This document shows positions 23,938 through 35,152 of a stretch of DNA of 64,000 bases, piece after piece (position 1 is the first letter of the stretch; each line of letters begins with the position of its first letter). Source of the DNA: Ophioderma brevispina. Taxonomy: Eukaryota; Echinodermata; Ophiuroidea; Amphilepidida; Ophiodermatidae. The stretch is from the NCBI GenBank assembly GCA_023653785.1, contig JAMKCH010007088.1, forward strand, positions 1-64,000, read 5' to 3'. The translations under genes and the position numbers were made by a program. Under the pieces are notes generated by a model. That model was given only the letters and a program-made list of their open reading frames with translations. It was not told where the DNA came from and did no database searches.

Positions 23938-25624
23938 AAATAGACCACCTGTATCCGGATGCACCTTTTGAGCCAGCCTTGCCAATTGTCTTCTGATAGC
24001 TATCATACATTAATGTATGTGTGTGTATGAAATAAACCAAACTTAATTTGGCCGGCAGTATGGGGTTAATGGCAAACATCAAGCTCCTATCAGCAGTATG
24101 TCATTAGATGATAGTTGCAACAGAGACAGGGGAGGGAAATGGTAGTTCGAATGGGCAAAGGATGCACATTAACATACTTCTGGCAAATATGAAAATGTGT
24201 ACCCATGTCTCCAGTCTAGTAGGATTGATTACAAATCTTCTCTGTGAGTGTTTGAGTTTTGTTTATTTCTGTCTTGTAACGAATGCTAAGCATGGGGAAG
24301 AAAGCTCATCAGTCTTGTTGATGTTTAGTGCGACACCAGTCAAAGTTTGCCTTAATTTTTAGTATTATTTATACTTGTTTACGTAGGAAGCTTGATGACA
24401 TTTTACAGTGTCTCCAAAAATTAGTTTATTTGTGGTGGAAAGTGCTTCAAAAAATTGCGCACATGCCAGGAGAGGTTTACCTAACAATTTCTTCTTGTTA
24501 CAGTGCTTGAAAGGAAGAGAGTAGGTATGTGCTATCTACTGAAGATAGCAGATACCTATAGGGAACGGAAACTGGACCAGAAGGTACTTGAGTATTTGTG
24601 CTGTTTAGTTTGGATGGTTGAAATCACCCTCAGACATTGTATCAAACACTAGTAGGGATAAAGAGTGCATATGACAGTAACATATGATATCTGATATATT
24701 AATGTTTTTCCTACAGGCAAAGAAAACTTCAAGTTATGTCTGTGCATGCAAATGAGTTTGTACAGGAGAAGGGGGCCCCTTCCCTCAATCTTCAACAACC
24801 ATGTTTTTTACAGACACACCACAATGCAATTTTTCTATTATCTCAGTGAAGGTAAAGGATGGGAAAATATAGTCTTTCGAAGTTATGAACAAGAACATCT
24901 CCAATATTGTTAGCGACCAGACTAGCTACCACGCACTATCCTATGCGTCAAGTTTGGTATACTTGCTGCTTCTACTATTCCAAACAGCTAGACTGATTTA
25001 ATTCAAGATTTGTTACAGAGGTTATTGGGTGATAACTTGATGTGAGGAGAAAAAAAGCAAACATAATTGAAAATTGGAACCCTGATCAAGTGATCCACCA
25101 GTTCTAAGTTTCAAGTCAGTGCTTGCACAAGAGATATATCACCTTTTTGAAATCATGGTCAAAGATCATATGGTGGGAATTACTTTTGAGATCATATTCT
25201 TCCATCAATCTCAAAATCTGGTGAGAACGTAGCGCCTTGTTTAATCCTACTTCGAGTTAGTCCCTAGTGGCAAAGTAAAACAAAAAATCTGTCTGATTAC
25301 GTCTTACAAGAATTGTCTCCAACTTAGGATAGCTCTTTGAAGAGGGGCAATTATTAATAAAAATTCCTTTAAAAAGGAAAGGGGCGCCCCAATGAGTGAG
25401 TCTTGTTTGGGTTGTTCTACTGTGGTTGGGAAATACTGATGTAAGAAGAAACAGTAGACACTAATATTCAGATTTGATTCGGGAAGTTTTATTGCAACTT
25501 GCTTAGTACAAAAGTGGTTGAATAAGTATTGTGAAAAATATAATATTGAATACAAGAAATATAGTATGAACATTTAGTTGTTGGTGAACCCTTATCAGAC
25601 GAACCTGTGATTATTAAACTTCGT
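23938..25624. other. Non-coding DNA with a small hairpin
   Basis: No gene recognised. At 24,523-24,557 a 14-bp stem (AGGTATGTGCTATC with GATAGCAGATACCT, one mismatch) closes on a 7-base loop. It is too short for a usual animal pre-miRNA and has no T-tract terminator. Frames at 24,108-24,362 and 25,304-25,573 show no domain. Confidence 0.5.
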
Positions 25625-26230
25625 CACCACCTTTAGGTCCCTGTCTGGACTTACCGACCACAGGGTCCCTTGCAAACTATACCAGGCCCTTTTACTAGCT
25701 GCGCCAAAGTCCCAAGGTCTTTTCTTTCATGGCGAAAACTATCCAAGACCCCTTCCAAACTGTCTGGGAGACCTTCACAGCTGTCACAGATCGTCTTTCC
25801 AACTAACAGACCCACCTTCTCATCTACAAAGAGTGGCCCTTTTCCCAACTAACAGGTTTTCCTCTTCCCAACTACACCGGGCACATGTCTACATTTACTC
25901 CACACATTATCCTTTTTATCTATCTGGAACAATTCCCAAACTACCCATCCCAAAACTAACCAATGGTCCTTTTTGGTATTACGTAATGATTCCGTCATGT
26001 GCTCTATGATATGGGCCGAAGCACTGACGAATATAAATGGCAATTACCTCCATTTGCATACCCTGAAACCTCTACCATATTTCTTCTCAACCTCCAGCGT
26101 TCATTCCCAACTACCCCCGGGGTTCTCTTTCAAACAAACGCCAGGGTTACACATTATACAAGGGTGTTTGCCAATCACCCTTCCACCAACACAACCCATC
26201 TATTCAGGTTCTCTTTGCACCAAATTGGAA
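25625..26230. repeat. C/T-rich degenerate repeat tract
   Basis: The plus strand is markedly pyrimidine-rich, with recurring CCCAACTA and CAAACT units. The phrase TTCCCAACTA occurs at about 25,865 and TCCCAACTACCCC at about 26,104, each close to a GGTTTTCCTC/GGTTCTCTTTC phrase. It is probably an old, decayed tandem repeat. Open frames here on both strands reflect its low complexity rather than coding. Confidence 0.45.
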
Positions 26231-26249
26231 ATGTTGAAAAATTAACGGT

Positions 26250-27640
26250 GAAAAAAAACACCAATATATTTTAAAGTTTATAAATTGTTAAAAAAAAAAA
26301 ACTTTTTATATTGTTTAAAAAACATTTTTCTTCGTATTTTCTTTTTTAAGTATTGTTTTTTTTTCATTTTTAACTATTCGGGTTTTATCTTCAATTAATT
26401 TGTATTATTTTAGTTTTAATATTTGCTCATTTTTGAATGCTTATTTTATTGTTTCATTAATTGTTTGTTCGTATTCGAGATTGTGATTATTCTTTTTTAT
26501 TTTGGTTAAAAAGTCATTTCGGAAATAAATAAAGATCATAACTTTCAGTCTTCTCATAATATAAGGCATGTCGTTCTGATCATGGTACTATTTTGTGGCT
26601 GAGGGGGTTTACTTAGTGGTGAATAATGAAAATTTTAGATTCCCTACAATGATCCTGATCATACTATGCGATCGAAGCTTAAAATCATCTTGAAAAAGTG
26701 ATTTTTTTGAAGGAAATATTACGTAAAAGTATCCAACTGTTATACAGTCTGATGTTAGATATAGGAATTTAGGTTTAAACCATCTGATACAAGACGTAAA
26801 CATTTATATGAAATCTTGATAAAAAATAATAATGAAATTAGTGACCTCCTCCTTGTACGAACAAGTCAAAGGGAAACTAACAATCCAATCCATTGGCCTT
26901 AATAATTTTGTTTTTATTTTATTCTTGCTATATTTTTTATGTATTTTTAATTAATTGTAATTTAAGATGTTGTTCTTTAAAATTCTTATTTGTTTACGTC
27001 TTTCTTTTGATTTTGTCTGTTAGCGTTTCATTTTGTCACTCATGTTCAATTGTTAAGTCTTTTGAATGTTATTGTATTTTATTCATATTTAAATTTATTT
27101 CTTTTGTTTCCATGGTAATTTGTTTTTATATTATTTGTTTATCAACTTATCTTTTATTTTTTATTATTTTAAAGATTTTTATTTTTATTAGTTCATTTTT
27201 ATGTTTCGTACTGGGTTTATTGGTGTATTTCATTTAGGTGCATTTGTTATTATGTTTTACATTTATTTTTGTTCATTAAACTTTGTATTAATTTAATTTG
27301 CTTATATTTATTATGTATTTTGTAATTTAATTTAAGTTAATATTGTTTTCTTTTGCTTTAAACAATAAAAAAAATAAAAAGTTTTTTCTTTTTTATTTGT
27401 AATTTAGCGTTTCTTTTTCACTCATTGTTCCAATTGTTTAACTTCTTTTGATTTTTTATTTTGTGATGTTATATATGTTTAAATTTACTTTCTTTGTTTC
27501 CCGGGTTTTTGAATTTGTTTCATTATGAGTATTTTTCATTTTGGCCTACTTATTCCCAACTTTGTGATTCAATTTAAGCTGTGTCGGTTTTGTTTTAAAA
27601 AAAAGTAAAAATGGGGAAGGGAGAAAAAAAGCAAAACAAC
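26250..27640. repeat. Very AT-rich tract with internal direct repeats
   Basis: Dominated by T and A with few C or G. TTAGCGTTTCATTTTGTCACTC at about 27,021 recurs as TTAGCGTTTCTTTTTCACTC at about 27,405. Each is followed by TGTTC-AATTGTT-AA and CTTTTGATT/AATG blocks, suggesting a duplicated unit of about 383 bp. The 114-codon plus frame at 26,893-27,237 translates to a Phe/Ile/Leu/Ser string and is compositional, not a membrane protein. Confidence 0.6.
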
Positions 27641-27730
27641 GGCAAATCTTTTCATATGGGAATAAACCAGCACAGACAACAAAACCAAAAAAAGAACAAA
27701 AACTAAATAACAATGAAAATCAAACTTCTC

Positions 27731-27806
27731 TTGACCGATTTCGAACCAGGACCAACGGGGGGAAAATTAATGCAAGTGCGTAGTGCCTTAGTGTCGTGCG
27801 CGTACA
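27731..27806 (-). mobile_element. tRNA-derived SINE head
   Basis: On the minus strand the sequence runs from GCGCACGACACTAAGGCACTACGC (A-box region) through TTTTCCCCC to GGTCCTGGTTCGAAATC, whose GGTTCGAAATC is a near-consensus B box. It resembles the heads of common tRNA-derived SINEs. The body may continue into the T-rich minus strand beyond 27,730. It is degenerate and not a functional tRNA. Confidence 0.5.
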
Positions 27807-28584
27807 TAGGAAACTTGCATACTCGTGTAATCTCCTCAATTGATCACAAGGTGATGGAAGACAACCGTGGCACGATTGACATGACCCAAATATGGCGCGT
27901 TACGTGGAGGATGCCATTATACAGTGTGTTTTAAGGGCGTTCAAAATATTCCTTAAATTTTTGCAAGAAAATGGAGAACTTCTTCTTGATAAAATCTCTC
28001 CCGAAAGAAATTAATTTTTAGGTCATCGGGTAATTTTGAGCAACTCTCATATATTTTCCACATATTTGGAACAAACATCCGCGATGTAACATATATCGTG
28101 ATTTAACGTAGAAATCCCCAAATTTTGGCTACAGTTTCCTAACGGCAATCCTGGAAAGTGTGAAGTCTGTGTCACAGACTGCGAAGATATTATATTAGTA
28201 CGCTGCGCAGCGACTTAACGTTATCCCCTCCGGAAAACGAAGGGTTCTAATGGAAGATTTTTGCATCAGAAGAGGGTCCGTCACTGTTTTGTTTTGAATT
28301 GTATCGTACTGGGAGTTAAAAAATCTGACCCTATGAACCTCAAGTGAGAAAATTGAATGTTTTTTTGTCGGGTACTTCGGTGCTCCAAACCGGAAAAGTC
28401 GGCACACCGCACGATCGCATCCCTTAACACTTTCCGGACCGCCGTACCGGTTTCCAAGCCAAGCTAATAGGTGTGCCCGTCGGCGTCCCCTAAAAAGCAA
28501 TTGAAAATGAGCACCCTATTTCAAGCTGAAGACGAATATACCTACAGGGATCGGAAGCAAAGCTGTAGTTCATTGTTAACAGCT
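27807..28584. other. Non-coding DNA, no gene seen
   Basis: Locally CpG-containing at 28,200-28,490 with partial inverted complementarity (AAACCGG near 28,387 and CCGGTTT near 28,446). The 101-codon minus frame 28,195-28,500 shows no recognisable domain. Confidence 0.5.
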
Positions 28585-28645
28585 CTACGTATCGAACCAG
28601 GTCTGTTTCGGCTTGCAATGCCTTGGCCGCATGGTGGCACTGTGA
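28585..28645 (-). mobile_element. Possible tRNA-derived SINE head (weak)
   Basis: On the minus strand CCAAGGCATTGCAAGCC is followed by ACCTGGTTCGATACG, in which GGTTCGATACG resembles a B box. The A box is poor. The adjoining AGCTGT...ACAGCT inverted repeat lies at 28,561-28,584. This may be a decayed SINE; a chance match is possible. Confidence 0.35.
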
Positions 28646-30576
28646 GCACCTTAAAACTTTTATGAGCGAGGTATTCTGCAAATCAGACAATTTTTACCCA
28701 ATTTGTGGCTTCAATTCAAGACCTAATGTGAATATAATTATTCTTGAGCGGCTCACATTAACACTTTATGCGTTTGGGCCAGGTCTCAATAACTTCTTTG
28801 CATAAAGACATAGGTCAAAACTAAAATCCAATGTCCAATTAAATACCCTATTCTGTTTTAAAAATACAGTTTGAGAAATAACTGGTCCAAATTGTTTTCA
28901 AATTTTTGTGATATAGAAAGAGAAAATACAACGTTTAGTTAACTCAGTATTTTTGAAGATATCCCAGGATGTCATATACATTGAAATTTGGCAAATTTTC
29001 TACTATGAGTCGACAACTAGTGTACACAATTGGATCATTTTAAGTTTTCCCATGCTTAATATGAAAGTATTGAGTACTAACTGCTTCAAGGCTTTTGACA
29101 AATAACACTCACGTGTAGCATCACTGATTTCAAAAAGCCCCAACTCAAGTCTTGGGGGTTATACATTAAATGTATGATAAGATTAACTGCTCTTACGCTT
29201 CTCGATCAGTCCGAGGGAATCGTTTGAATTAACATTACAATAAACCGTACCAACGCTGCACGCCTGGCAAACTCTTGATTACTTGCTTCGAATCTCTGTA
29301 GGTAATTCTCTCGATTTCCATTCAAGGGCTTGATTTATTGGTGCCACTTCAGATTTCCACAAGTGCTAGGTATTGGAATTCTTAAATTTCTTGCTCGATT
29401 CAATTTCGGCTGGCGTGCAAATCGGCTCAATTTTGTCGAGTGTCTCCATAAGTCTGGTGTCTGTCCGCTATTTTTTTTACCACGGCTCAAGAAATAGAAA
29501 ACTGTGTTTTCATTTAGAATTGCCAATCCATGGGATTTGATTGCAATTCATCTTGATAAGTTGTTCAATTTGGATTTTATGGCGGGCTTCAGGATACAAG
29601 GCTCGGTGTAGGATACCATATTCTGAAAACAAATGCTGAAGATGCCGTCTGTTTTTTGTGTCAGAGGTGTTTTGAATCAATCCCATAATGCATTGCATAT
29701 GAGCCCTATATGGCGGGTGTACCTACTAAATGCATATCAGTAAAAAGTGTTCCAGAAGTTTAAGAACGACAAGACATTTCATGATGCTTGCTAAAATTTA
29801 CCTAGTATACCGCACCTTCTTTGGTGGGCTAAATGAGTGTAGAAGTCAAAATTTTTATGTTAAAATAGGATTTTTCTGGGATCACAATGACCTTATGAGT
29901 GAAAATTTCCCAAAACTGTTGCATTGTGAGATTGAAACCAAAAACACCCTCTGGGTGTGTGTACCATGTCGTGTACACAGCAAACGCAAGTTGTGATAGA
30001 GATGAATTTATGCAGTAGGATCTTTGTTTGTGCACAGAATGACACATTAGAATTTGGTTTTCGTGACGTGTTGGATTATATGCTGGGTTTGTATATCAAG
30101 GATTGTGTTAGGGTAGCTAAAGATCTTTAATGCAATAGCCCATGTAAAAAGGGATTTGACCGGGGCCCCGTTCCCAAATCCCATGTGACCGGTAAGCTCC
30201 CCATAGTTTAATTGCGATATGTTTGGCATAATCAGTGGTGCATGTTTTAATGTTTCCGTTCCCTGCATAGTGTAGTACTAAGTTGTACGACTTCAGAACT
30301 GTTGGAACGTATCCTCCTAGACCTTTATTATAAACATAGGAATAACTTAATAATATTTGTGCCCATTTTAACAAACTGTATCGACAAAGATCCAATTCCT
30401 CACTTCTGGGTCGGTTTTAATATGATGGGACATAAACCCTGTGGTGTTCAGGTAGAATTGATACTGCAAATGACTTTCGGCCAAAATGAGGCAATATTGA
30501 TGACAAGAATGTTGATTGTTCCCAAATTTTTAAATTGGCAGAAGAAATTATTTAAAACTTTGTGCAGGACCCAAGC
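28646..30576. other. Non-coding DNA with a fragment of a dispersed module
   Basis: At about 29,663-29,692 the phrase TCAGAGG...GAATCAATCCCATAATGCA resembles the ATCCCACAATGCA core of the modules at 54.1, 59.5 and 61.05 kb. The 92-codon minus frame at 30,117-30,395 and the 92-codon plus frame at 30,302-30,580 overlap and show no domain. Confidence 0.45.
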
Positions 30577-30882
30577 TTAAAGGTGCATGTTCTGATCGTC
30601 TTTTGGACCCCCCGATTTTTGATAAAATATGAAAGGCCCTATTTTCTAATTTTCTTCCTGAAATTTGAGCCCCCCGCCACTGCAAGATATAAACAACAAA
30701 AAATTTTTAATGGTTTACTCTCCATATTAGCACAGATTGAATAGGGTTTGCAAATGGCTTATGCTTCTAGCATAAAAACCGCAAGATTATTTCCCATGGT
30801 ACTAGATGGGGCTATGTGCAGTTGTTAAGCTCTCATACAGTAGAGCAAACACAATAGACGTAAATCAGAACAGCACCTTTAA
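30577..30882. mobile_element. TTAA-flanked MITE, copy 4 (cleanest ends)
   Basis: 306 bp bounded by TTAA at 30,577-30,580 and 30,879-30,882. The ends are AGGTGCATGTTCTGATCGTC and, complemented, AGGTGCTGTTCTGATTTAC. This is the clearest case of terminal inverted repeats lying directly inside duplicated TTAA, the piggyBac signature. It is in the same orientation as 22,738-23,089 and opposite to the two copies in the tandem unit. Non-coding. Confidence 0.8.
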
Positions 30883-31712
30883 GACACAGATGTTCAAAAT
30901 GTGGGAATACAATTTATTATTTTCTTGTTCCGCTTACCTGCATTTTACAAGCAAAATGATGTACTCAAAATGAATGGTTAAGCTAGCAGATTGTTAAATT
31001 TATGATTGGTAACTCATTGAAAAAGCAGTTTACCATTTAATGGTAATGAGGCTTTCATGAAAGACGGTTACAGTACATGCCTGTACTTTACCTTTTTGAT
31101 ATGCCACATCTAGTCTTTTCTTATATGTATGACCTTGACCAGATCTGAACAAGGCATAACAAATAAATATGACAACTTGAATAGTACAGATATGTGATAC
31201 AACAAATGGATTATTGCTTAAACTCATCACGTAATCTACTTAACTGTTGCTTACTAACTGTACTTTTTGTCCCCAAGTACAAGCCTGTATTCAATGCCTG
31301 CATAGGCCACGGTGGGCATTGAGGGCGAAGTGCCCCTCATAAATGTTTGATTGGAAATGGGAAGGAAAAGATGGAAATTTGTGCTAAATAGCCCATTTTT
31401 TGCACCCTTTGCCCTGTTACTGGGATTTTTTTGCCAGTGATTGGGACATTTTAGCACCTACCCATGAACTTTCATTTGCTCATTGGAATTTGGCTACAAG
31501 CTTCCTTTATGGTATTTTAGCAGCCGTTTTAAAAGTGACTGTCTTTTAACTCTGCCGAAGCCTCTGTATTACCTTCTCGGAAGGTAACCAAGAAGATGCC
31601 CATTTTGGTCTTTTCAGACAGGGTTCCTCAACTTCTTGGTTGTGACTCACATCACAAATAATTATATTCATACGAAGCCAGTTTCTTTACGGGCCTTAAA
31701 ATTCGAGTTTTT
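30883..31712. other. Non-coding DNA, no feature recognised
   Basis: No gene, RNA or repeat I can support. Short minus-strand frames (31,030-31,230 and 31,254-31,457) lack domains. Confidence 0.55.
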
Positions 31713-33169
31713 TTGCACAACCACCTGGTGATTATTTTTCCAATATATCACCTTAAAGGGGGTTTTCCCCCCTGACTAGGATTAGGTATGTCTCCGCCCC
31801 GAAATGTTGCCACTATCGCGTACTGCCTATTTCAAAATGGCTGCCATTGTTTTATGAAAATCGCTATTGTATTTTCATTACGATCAATTTTATCCACGAT
31901 TAAACAAAATACAGTTTTTACCTTCTGAAGTGGGCTTAAACCTTTTAGTGTCCAATATGGCCGCTGGAAGGAGGCAGGTTTTTGTGAAATGTACCAAATT
32001 GCCAAATTGATGGGGTAGAATGCGAGTAATATTTTGAGAGCACCAAAATAGAATTATTTAATGACATTTGTATATTTGCGGACAATGATCTTAATTCATG
32101 ATGGCGGCGGTTATAAACCCGCTCCGGGGGACATAAATTCAAGAAGAAAACACCCTTTGCACTTCCTTTTTCGACATATAAGAACCATAAGAAAACTATT
32201 ATACATTTTCCGCCACAATTTTCTCTAGTACTTCTGGCCAATTGCAGACCACTCAACACTAGTTGACGCGGAAAGGACCGATAGGCGCCTCGGCAGTAAG
32301 AGAGGGATACAGAGCTGGTGTACCATTCAGAAACAAAGATAGCACTTGATGTGCTCGAAGACAAATTAGGTCACCATATTTAAATTTTTCCTGCCTAACA
32401 TATAGGCAACTTTTTCACTTCTTCATAGCAGAGTTTTTTATTTTTACTGGGAGACACCTATGATGACGTCACCTATATCCTTCATACAGTCACACCCATT
32501 TTTTTATTTTATTGTCATTAGTTGATATGAGCTGTTGTCTTCCTAATGCCCATTATAATTCTCCATTTTAAACTACGTTATATGGGCCCAAGTAGTAACC
32601 ACTATGTCAACGGCACTCTCTCGGACAAGTCCTAGCCCACTTTTTAATATTTTTTTTACATCTTGGAATGGGGGATGCTTTAGGGTCATTATTAGAAAGT
32701 GTTTTGTTTTAATTAAAACCAAAAAAGAAAAAAATAAAACACTTTTTTTCTTTCTTCCTGATTACGTACCCCATGACCTAAGAGCGATATAATCCCCAGC
32801 CATCTTTAAAAACAGACTGTACGTACTATAAATGCCATAAATTCTTTTTGAGCTCCAAATTCCACCCAGGTCTTATCAACATTTGCCATTTTTAAGTTCA
32901 TTTAGCAAATTATGACTCCTTTCGGCGGCCAACTTGGACGCCTAGATGTTTAAGCGCCTTCAGCGCCTTTCGTGTGTCGTGGATAAAATTTCTATCTGTA
33001 CTGAGATTATAATGGCGGTTTTAACATAAAACAATGGTGTCCATTTTGAAATGAGCAAGGACGCGCTAACGTGCAGCTTTTCCGGGCGAAACATACCTAA
33101 TATCCCTAGTCAGGGGGACCATCCCCTTCAAGGTGATATATGGAAAATTAAATCACTAATTGGGTGCAA
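31713..33169. mobile_element. 1.46-kb element with long terminal inverted repeats
   Basis: The left end TTGCAC...TGATTATTTTTCCAATATATCACCTT and the complement of the right end agree over TGATTTAATTTTCCATATATCACCTT. The agreement continues with GGGG, CCCCCTGACTAGG, TTAGGTATGT, the CATTTCAAAATGG blocks and ATTGTTTTATG, as far as TTTTATCCACGA, giving imperfect arms of about 170-190 bp. The arms carry ATGGC(G/T)-type motifs. The interior has a 139-codon minus frame at 31,945-32,364 whose product I do not recognise; it may be chance. A CRE-like TGACGTCA lies near 32,463. Non-autonomous DNA transposon or MITE, superfamily unknown. Confidence 0.75.
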
Positions 33170-33274
33170 CGAACGGAAAATCTGATCAGGCAGCTTATGG
33201 ACTAGTAGAGCACTGGACATTTTCAAAGTGGTTATAAAAAAAATACAAGTACAAGGCTTAAAAAAAAAATTGTT

Positions 33275-33587
33275 GTTTGGCGTAACCCGAACAACCCTAA
33301 AAAAACCTGCCAACTCAAAGTTTTTATGCAAATTAGCAAAAGTAACATCAATAGCTTCCGACCGACCCATTATTTTCATCCACAATTAAAATTTTTTTTT
33401 TTACCAACACACACGAAAAAATAACAATACAACAAATCAATACTAAAGCGTAAATAAAAATCTTTGCTATGTCATTGAACAAGGCTTTAGAAGCTTTGTA
33501 TTCATTTTAGGAGTAAAACATTGAGAAGATCTTTAAAAAAATCCGACTGACCGACCTGATATTTTTTTCTCTGTCAACACGCCAAAC
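33275..33587. mobile_element. MITE with GTTTGSCGTAAC ends, copy 1
   Basis: Left end GTTTGGCGTAACCC; right end, complemented, GTTTGGCGTGTTGAC. It is collinear with 44,446-44,762: both share CAAATTAGCA after TTTTTATGCAAATT, an ACCAACA block, AACATTG(A/T)GAAG and GACTGACC(GA)CCTGATATTTTT. 313 bp, A/T-rich, non-coding. The 85-codon minus frame across it is a by-product. Confidence 0.75.
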
Positions 33588-34194
33588 GACATATTTTTTA
33601 TTGCCCAATTTAAAATATGCTTAGTTAGAATTGGAATAAAATGGAGGAAGTCTGATATTAGTGGTATTTTTCAAACCTCCATTTTCATATGGAAAGTGAC
33701 TGCCTGCCTTTTTCACTGTACATAGCAACAAACTACAAACAAACAACAAGGGGAGCCAGAAGAACTAGTCAATTTGCAATTATTTTTTTTCAGCTGTGGT
33801 AGAATCAAAGATAACCAAATTGAAATATAAATCCCTGCCTGTATTGTACCCACATTGCGAAGGAGATTCCCCATATAATCAGAGAATAAATTCGAGACGA
33901 GCAACTTCAACTAGGAGGCGAGTAGATGTTATCTGGCTGGTGTGGTGTCATTAATCTCCTCGGTGGCTTCGCAAGATAGAGTGATGACAATTTCAAATTC
34001 TATTTTTCTCGATTGAATTACAAGTGACATTAGCCTCAACTCGCTTTGGTTTGTAACGATGTGCCTAACCCTTTCTCTTCCTGCCCTGCTAGTTCTATAT
34101 AGTTTCTAATATCGCGGGTTTTTGAGATGGCTTCCCAATGCTTGGGAGGGGTTATTATTTATATATGGCCGGGGGAATGGGAGGATTTGGGGGG
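33588..34194. other. Non-coding DNA upstream of a TATA-like motif
   Basis: No gene or repeat recognised. Confidence 0.5.
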
Positions 34195-34204
34195 TATATA
34201 AAAA
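34195..34204 (+). promoter_or_regulatory. Consensus TATA box in G-rich context
   Basis: TATATAAAAA preceded by a GGGGAATGGGAGGATTTGG stretch and followed by GGGAGAACG matches a strong animal TATA box with GC-richer flanks. About 30 bp downstream is an A/T-rich stretch where a start could lie. No downstream gene is recognised (the nearest open frame, 34,595-34,873, is 92 codons with no known domain). In AT-rich DNA chance matches are common. Confidence 0.3.
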
Positions 34205-35012
34205 GGGAGAACGTGAAAATGAAAGACTAAATCTTGGACTGTGACTCCAGACATTTTCATCTTATTTCAGATATGGTCCAGTGTAAATGCAAAATGTTTT
34301 TTATTTTGATAAACTTGAAAAAAAGAATTCTGTGGGCAAATATGTTGTCATCTTCTGGGTGTGTCCCATTTTGAAGTCGTCCTCAAACTACTGACCTAAG
34401 ACTAGCCTTGTTTTGACTCTTTGAATTAATTTTTCATGCTGATTCTAAATATAGTCATGAAAATCAAAAAATGAAACATTTTTATCTCGGAGTGACTACA
34501 GCCTTCTGCAGTAAGCCCGAATGGGAACCATCAGTGGTTTGTTGTACATCCCTCCATGACAAGGATATGCACAGTTTGAGAGGAGATTTCGATTTTGAAT
34601 CAAATTGATTTAGCTCACTATCATGTGTCCCCGAAGAAGATGGCCAAGCTAACTGCAACGTTGATTTGGCAAGGTGTTGATATATCCCTAAAACCAGTCT
34701 TGTGCATAATTGTGAAACTACCTCACGGTAGTGAAAAAATTAGCGAACTTAAAACAAGCTTGTTTTCGTTTTGCGTACAATTCAGCAAGTTTTGGTCCGG
34801 AGGCAGAGGGACGGTGCATGGAGTGGCCGGACCATGCCCCCACTTTGTTTGCTTGCTGTTTTGTCGCTGGTGAATTCAAATGGCCATTTTCGTCCTCAAA
34901 CTGCATCGGGAATTTAAAACATTGAGGCGAATGGATGCTGTCAGTTGTTTGAGCTAATTCTTACACTTTTTTTAACTCCGTGGGCACGACCATACTTACT
35001 GTCACTGTCTGA
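34205..35012. other. Non-coding DNA, no gene seen
   Basis: Opposite-strand frames at 34,595-34,925 overlap fully and resemble nothing I know. No splice-linked exons could be argued. Confidence 0.5.
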
Positions 35013-35152
35013 TTGGCTCATTACAGTACACACCATTAGAATAGCCCCTGAGTAACCAATCCAAATATTGCTTCTATATTTCTGTAAAAACCATACCACC
35101 ATCCTTACAATTCTTGATTGCTCATTACTGATATTGCCTTCCAGTACCATCA
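35013..35152 (+). repeat. Isolated 1.5-unit copy of the 95-bp satellite
   Basis: GCTCATTACAG...AGTAACCAATCCAAATA.TGCTTCTATAT.TCTGTAAA..CCATACCACCATCCTTACA..TTGATTGCTCATTAC follows the 95-bp unit of the array at 44,815-47,140 in the same orientation, about 9.7 kb upstream of it. It may be a remnant or seed of the array. Confidence 0.75.

Noticed and set aside
24523..24557. microRNA precursor
   Set aside because: A 14-bp stem and 7-base loop are too short for a normal animal precursor.
26893..27237. 114-codon frame resembling a membrane protein
   Set aside because: The Phe/Ile/Leu/Ser string is what very T-rich DNA encodes in this frame.
31945..32364. 139-codon minus-strand frame as a transposase
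   Set aside because: No catalytic motif or known domain seen; kept only as an unexplained frame inside the inverted-end element.
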